This document shows positions 6,080 through 8,046 of a DNA stretch of 8,046 nt, in pieces. The translations under genes and the position numbers were made by a program. The stretch's first letter is position 1; each line of letters begins with the position of its first letter. The notes below the pieces were generated by a model that was not told the DNA's origin, ran no database searches, and worked only from the letters and a program-made list of their open reading frames with translations. Source of the stretch: Verrucomicrobiaceae bacterium (GTDB lineage: Bacteria > Verrucomicrobiota > Verrucomicrobiia > Verrucomicrobiales > Verrucomicrobiaceae); assembly GCA_947463285.1 (NCBI GenBank), contig CANHTV010000148.1, positions 1 to 8,046 on the forward strand, read 5' to 3'.

Positions 6080-6976
6080 TTAGCCTGCGATGGCCGACAG
6101 ATAGAAATAAAACACTGGGGCGGTGAACAGCAGACTGTCCGTGAGATCCAGGATGCCACCGATGCCGGGGAATTTATGCCCGGAGTCCTTGATGGACGTG
6201 CAACGCTTCAGGACAGACTCGGCGAGATCTCCCGAGATGGCCGTCGCACAAAGGATGGGCGCCAGGATCAGGCCATGCAGCCAATCCAGAGGGCGCAGTT
6301 TTTCAGGCACGAGCCAGAGCAGTAGCACAGCTCCAGCAAAGGAGAATAAAAACGCCCCGACAAGACCTTCCCAGGACTTTGCCGGGCTGATGTGGGGGAT
6401 CATTTTATGCTTCCCAAAGATGACGCCTAGAATGTAGGCCCCCATGTCACTGAACTTCGTGACCATGACCAGATAGATCACCAAAAACAAACCGGTCGGT
6501 GTTTGTCCGTCAGCCTGAAAATACATGAGGCGTGCGATGAAACCAAAGAAGATGACCGTGTAAACTACCCCGAACACCGTGGAAAAGATCCGCTGAAGTG
6601 TTGCGATGCCCTCAAGCTGATGCCGGTAACAGAGCAGGAAGGCCCCATGCACGCTGGCCGTGAGCGCCGCCAGATCCAACCACATGGGCGGTGCCACCTT
6701 ATGACGCATCACCCACCAAAGGATCGTGCCCCAATAGGCCAGGCAGATGCAGAGCCCCAAAAAATTAAAGGAACGAGCGTGAGTGTCACTACGCAGCAGC
6801 CGGTAATACTCCACTGCTCCAGCCACACCAAAAAAGCCTGTCAGAGCGATAAGCACCCAGTCCGTCTTCCACTGCACCGCCGCCGTAATGATGCCCCAGA
6901 GGACCAAGGTGCTGATCAGACGAGAAGCAAAGACGCGCTGCTTGCTCGGCGTGGGGGCGACAGTGTCTTGGCTCAT
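6080..6976 (-). CDS. cdsA: Phosphatidate cytidylyltransferase (CDP-diacylglycerol synthase)
   Basis: The enzyme makes CDP-diacylglycerol from phosphatidate and CTP in the inner membrane, feeding phospholipid synthesis. The protein has 298 aa, close to bacterial CdsA, with about eight hydrophobic segments. Family blocks are KFSDMGAYILGVIFGKHK (174-191), SPAKSWEG (197-204) and the C-terminal signature from residue 254: SVLKRCTSIKDSGHKFPGIG followed by GILDLTD. The usual signature has PGHGG and LDRxD; here His is replaced by Ile272 and Arg by Leu278, while Lys257, Arg258, Lys263, Asp264, Asp277 and Asp280 remain. I believe such variants occur in Planctomycetes and Verrucomicrobia, so function is still likely. 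It is followed by dxr in the common cdsA-dxr order; the uppS gene often found upstream is absent. No clear Shine-Dalgarno site precedes the ATG. Confidence 0.93.
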   Translation of the reverse strand: MSQDTVAPTPSKQRVFASRLISTLVLWGIITAAVQWKTDWVLIALTGFFGVAGAVEYYRLLRSDTHARSFNFLGLCICLAYWGTILWWVMRHKVAPPMWLDLAALTASVHGAFLLCYRHQLEGIATLQRIFSTVFGVVYTVIFFGFIARLMYFQADGQTPTGLFLVIYLVMVTKFSDMGAYILGVIFGKHKMIPHISPAKSWEGLVGAFLFSFAGAVLLLWLVPEKLRPLDWLHGLILAPILCATAISGDLAESVLKRCTSIKDSGHKFPGIGGILDLTDSLLFTAPVFYFYLSAIAG

Positions 6977-7141
6977 GAGTTCGTGGATGTGATTTAGAAG
7001 GCGCGCTATTTAGAGCAGTCAGCGCCGAAACTGCAATCATGGAGTTTTAGCGCCTAGGCTGGTTTCAATCCCCTGCGCGGGAGGTATTGGCTGGCTGATT
7101 GCTCGCAGGTAGGCAGGCTTTCCTCTTCGGACTTGTTGCGG
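6977..7141 (-). other. Upstream region of cdsA, probable promoter area
   Basis: This is non-coding sequence between the start of cdsA and the decayed gene upstream. The cdsA-dxr promoter probably lies here or further up. Candidates on the minus strand such as TTGCAG with TAAATA 18 bp further (about 7012-7041) match the sigma-70 consensus only loosely, so none is assigned. With the decayed gene and the rfaE2 leader, the stretch 6977-7647 holds no intact gene. Confidence 0.35.
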
Positions 7142-7545
7142 TCATTGGGAAATCCAGAATGGTGCCATCACAAAGACAGCGAACACTGAATCCAGCGCCA
7201 GAGCTGTAAGCTGAACGCAGAAAAACACGGGGCGACGGGTGGGAAGGTAAAAGCAGACGGATAGCGAAGCACCAAGCTATAAACAGCAGCCATGATTAAA
7301 ACCGGGCCGTAAGCCAACCAAGACCACACTGGAAAAGGAAAGAGCCCAAGAAAGCCGCCCCCACGGAATAGAAAGATCAGGATGAGAAATCACGCGAGCT
7401 GACCAAATGACTGGTATAAAATCGCCGTGCCGCCTCCGTCACGAGTCATGGCACTGATAAGAATCATCAGCCCTGCGAAAGCTAAAGCAGCGACAAGGTA
7501 GAGACAAAGAACGCCGGGCCAAAGACCCGTGATTTCTTAGCTCAT
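7142..7545 (-). pseudogene. Decayed small integral membrane protein gene
   Basis: Read from ATG at 7545, the frame gives MS, a TAA stop (7539-7537), then a clearly protein-like hydrophobic sequence: EITGLWPGVLCLYLVAALAF, GLMILISAMTRDGGGTAILY, QSFGQLA. An in-frame TGA follows (7392-7390), which may once have been TGG for tryptophan, then FLILIFLFRGGGFLGLFPFP and WSWLAYGPVLIMAAVYSLVL. Near 7247-7252 the sense passes to another frame, as if one base had been lost, and continues TRRPVFFCVQLTALALDSVF, then AVFVMAPFWISQ and a stop at 7144-7142. Restored, the product would be about 134 aa with roughly four membrane segments. I do not recognise the family. Two stops plus a frameshift argue for a pseudogene rather than recoding, though several base-calling errors in one place cannot be excluded. 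It lies on the same strand as cdsA. Confidence 0.68.
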
Positions 7546-7647
7546 CCGTCTGCCGTCAAGGTCAGGATGCCTCGGACTGAAGTGGATGTCGAGCGCCGAG
7601 ACCATCCATCTCTTGAAACCGGGCATTCTTTGTCCGATAGCGAAAGC
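7546..7647 (+). other. Leader of the adenylyltransferase gene, with an alternative in-frame start
   Basis: The reading frame of the next gene stays open upstream to an ATG at 7567, preceded by AAGGTCAGG (7558-7566), which resembles a ribosome binding site better than the weak GCGAAAGC before 7648. The 27 extra residues (MPRTEVDVERRDHPSLETGH at the start) are hydrophilic and not part of the usual family N-terminus. A TTGAAA (7613-7618) with GATAGC 17 bp on is a loose promoter match too close to ATG 7648 to be convincing. Confidence 0.35.
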
Positions 7648-8046
7648 ATGTCCAAACCAGCTTACAGCCCCATGACACCAGAACAGGTGCGCGAACTCCG
7701 CGACAGCCTGGAAAAGCAGGGCAAAAAACTCGTTTTCACCAACGGCTGCTTTGATCTGCTGCACGCAGGCCATGTCCGCTACCTAAACCAAGCGCGAGCG
7801 CTGGGAGATGCGATGGTGGTGGCACTGAACTCGGATGCTTCCGTGCGTAAGCTGAAAGGCCCGACCCGCCCGATCAACCGCGAGCGCGACCGTGCTGAGG
7901 TCATGGCTGCACTGCGCGCGGTGGATGCGGTGGTGATTTTCGGAGACAAGCGCGCCACATCGCTGATTCAGACCATCCGCCCGCACATCTATGCCAAGGG
8001 GGGCGACTACACGCCGGAGTCCCTCGATCCTGAGGAGCGCGGAGCC
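7648..8046 (+). CDS. rfaE2: D-glycero-beta-D-manno-heptose 1-phosphate adenylyltransferase (N-terminal part, runs off window)
   Basis: The enzyme transfers AMP from ATP to D-glycero-beta-D-manno-heptose 1-phosphate, giving the ADP-heptose precursor of the lipopolysaccharide inner core. 133 codons are visible without a stop. The nucleotidyltransferase motif VFTNGCFDLLHAGHVRYL (residues 29-46) contains the H-x-G-H signature His39-His42; ALNSDASVRKLKGPTRPINR (59-78) and YAKGGDYTPE (115-124) complete the family pattern. The N-terminus starts about 30 residues before the Rossmann fold, as in stand-alone RfaE2 proteins (about 160 aa), so there is no fused kinase domain upstream as in HldE. Start 7648 is chosen for fit to the family, although an in-frame ATG at 7567 is possible. 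The gene points away from the decayed membrane protein gene and cdsA. The closely related glycerol-3-phosphate cytidylyltransferases are the main alternative, but the overall motif set favours RfaE2. Confidence 0.92.
   Translation, partial: MSKPAYSPMTPEQVRELRDSLEKQGKKLVFTNGCFDLLHAGHVRYLNQARALGDAMVVALNSDASVRKLKGPTRPINRERDRAEVMAALRAVDAVVIFGDKRATSLIQTIRPHIYAKGGDYTPESLDPEERGA

Noticed and set aside
6046..6159. A 38-residue N-terminal extension of Dxr
   Set aside because: It overlaps the 3' end of cdsA, and the normal Dxr N-terminus starts at ATG 6045.

Overview
The window looks like chromosomal DNA from a member of the Verrucomicrobiota, possibly a Prosthecobacter-like Verrucomicrobiaceae. This is inferred from gene content: a DUF1588/DUF1585 cytochrome-type protein next to a DUF1552 Tat-exported protein (a pairing typical of Planctomycetes and Verrucomicrobia), a CdsA with a variant signature motif, a cdsA-dxr pair, and a stand-alone heptose-phosphate adenylyltransferase. 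The genus is a guess.

Positions 2-4206 (+ strand) read as one co-directional cluster. It holds the C-terminal part of a DUF1588/DUF1585 haem-motif protein, a small four-helix-bundle (S23/IVS-type) gene, a DUF1552 protein with a twin-arginine signal, and an exported CocE/NonD-type serine hydrolase only 3 bp further on. The cluster ends in a headless alpha/beta-hydrolase remnant (4202-4546) that abuts the CocE stop codon. Leaving the small gene aside, the set looks like a unit for secreted or periplasmic proteins.

The most unusual part is 703-1212. The four-helix-bundle gene lies exactly between two genes that normally adjoin, and is bracketed by two inverted arrays of an 8-bp unit (GAGACAAT and variants). 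The left array overlaps the stop codon of the upstream gene and the start codon of the small gene. Its 8-bp period produces a chain of ATGA stop/start overlaps. The right array ends at the start codon of the DUF1552 gene. In RNA the arms could pair and loop out the whole small cistron, as in the intervening sequences of 23S rRNA that carry the same protein family. I read it as a candidate small mobile or IVS-like element in a protein-coding operon.

Positions 4547-4860 hold no gene I can support. On the minus strand, cdsA (6976-6080) and dxr (6045-4861) form a housekeeping pair for phospholipid (CDP-diacylglycerol) and isoprenoid (MEP pathway) synthesis. Upstream of cdsA, 7142-7545 (-) is a decayed integral membrane protein gene with two in-frame stops and a frameshift. 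The window closes with the N-terminal 133 codons of an RfaE2/HldE-type adenylyltransferase (+), which makes ADP-heptose for lipopolysaccharide and fits a Gram-negative envelope.
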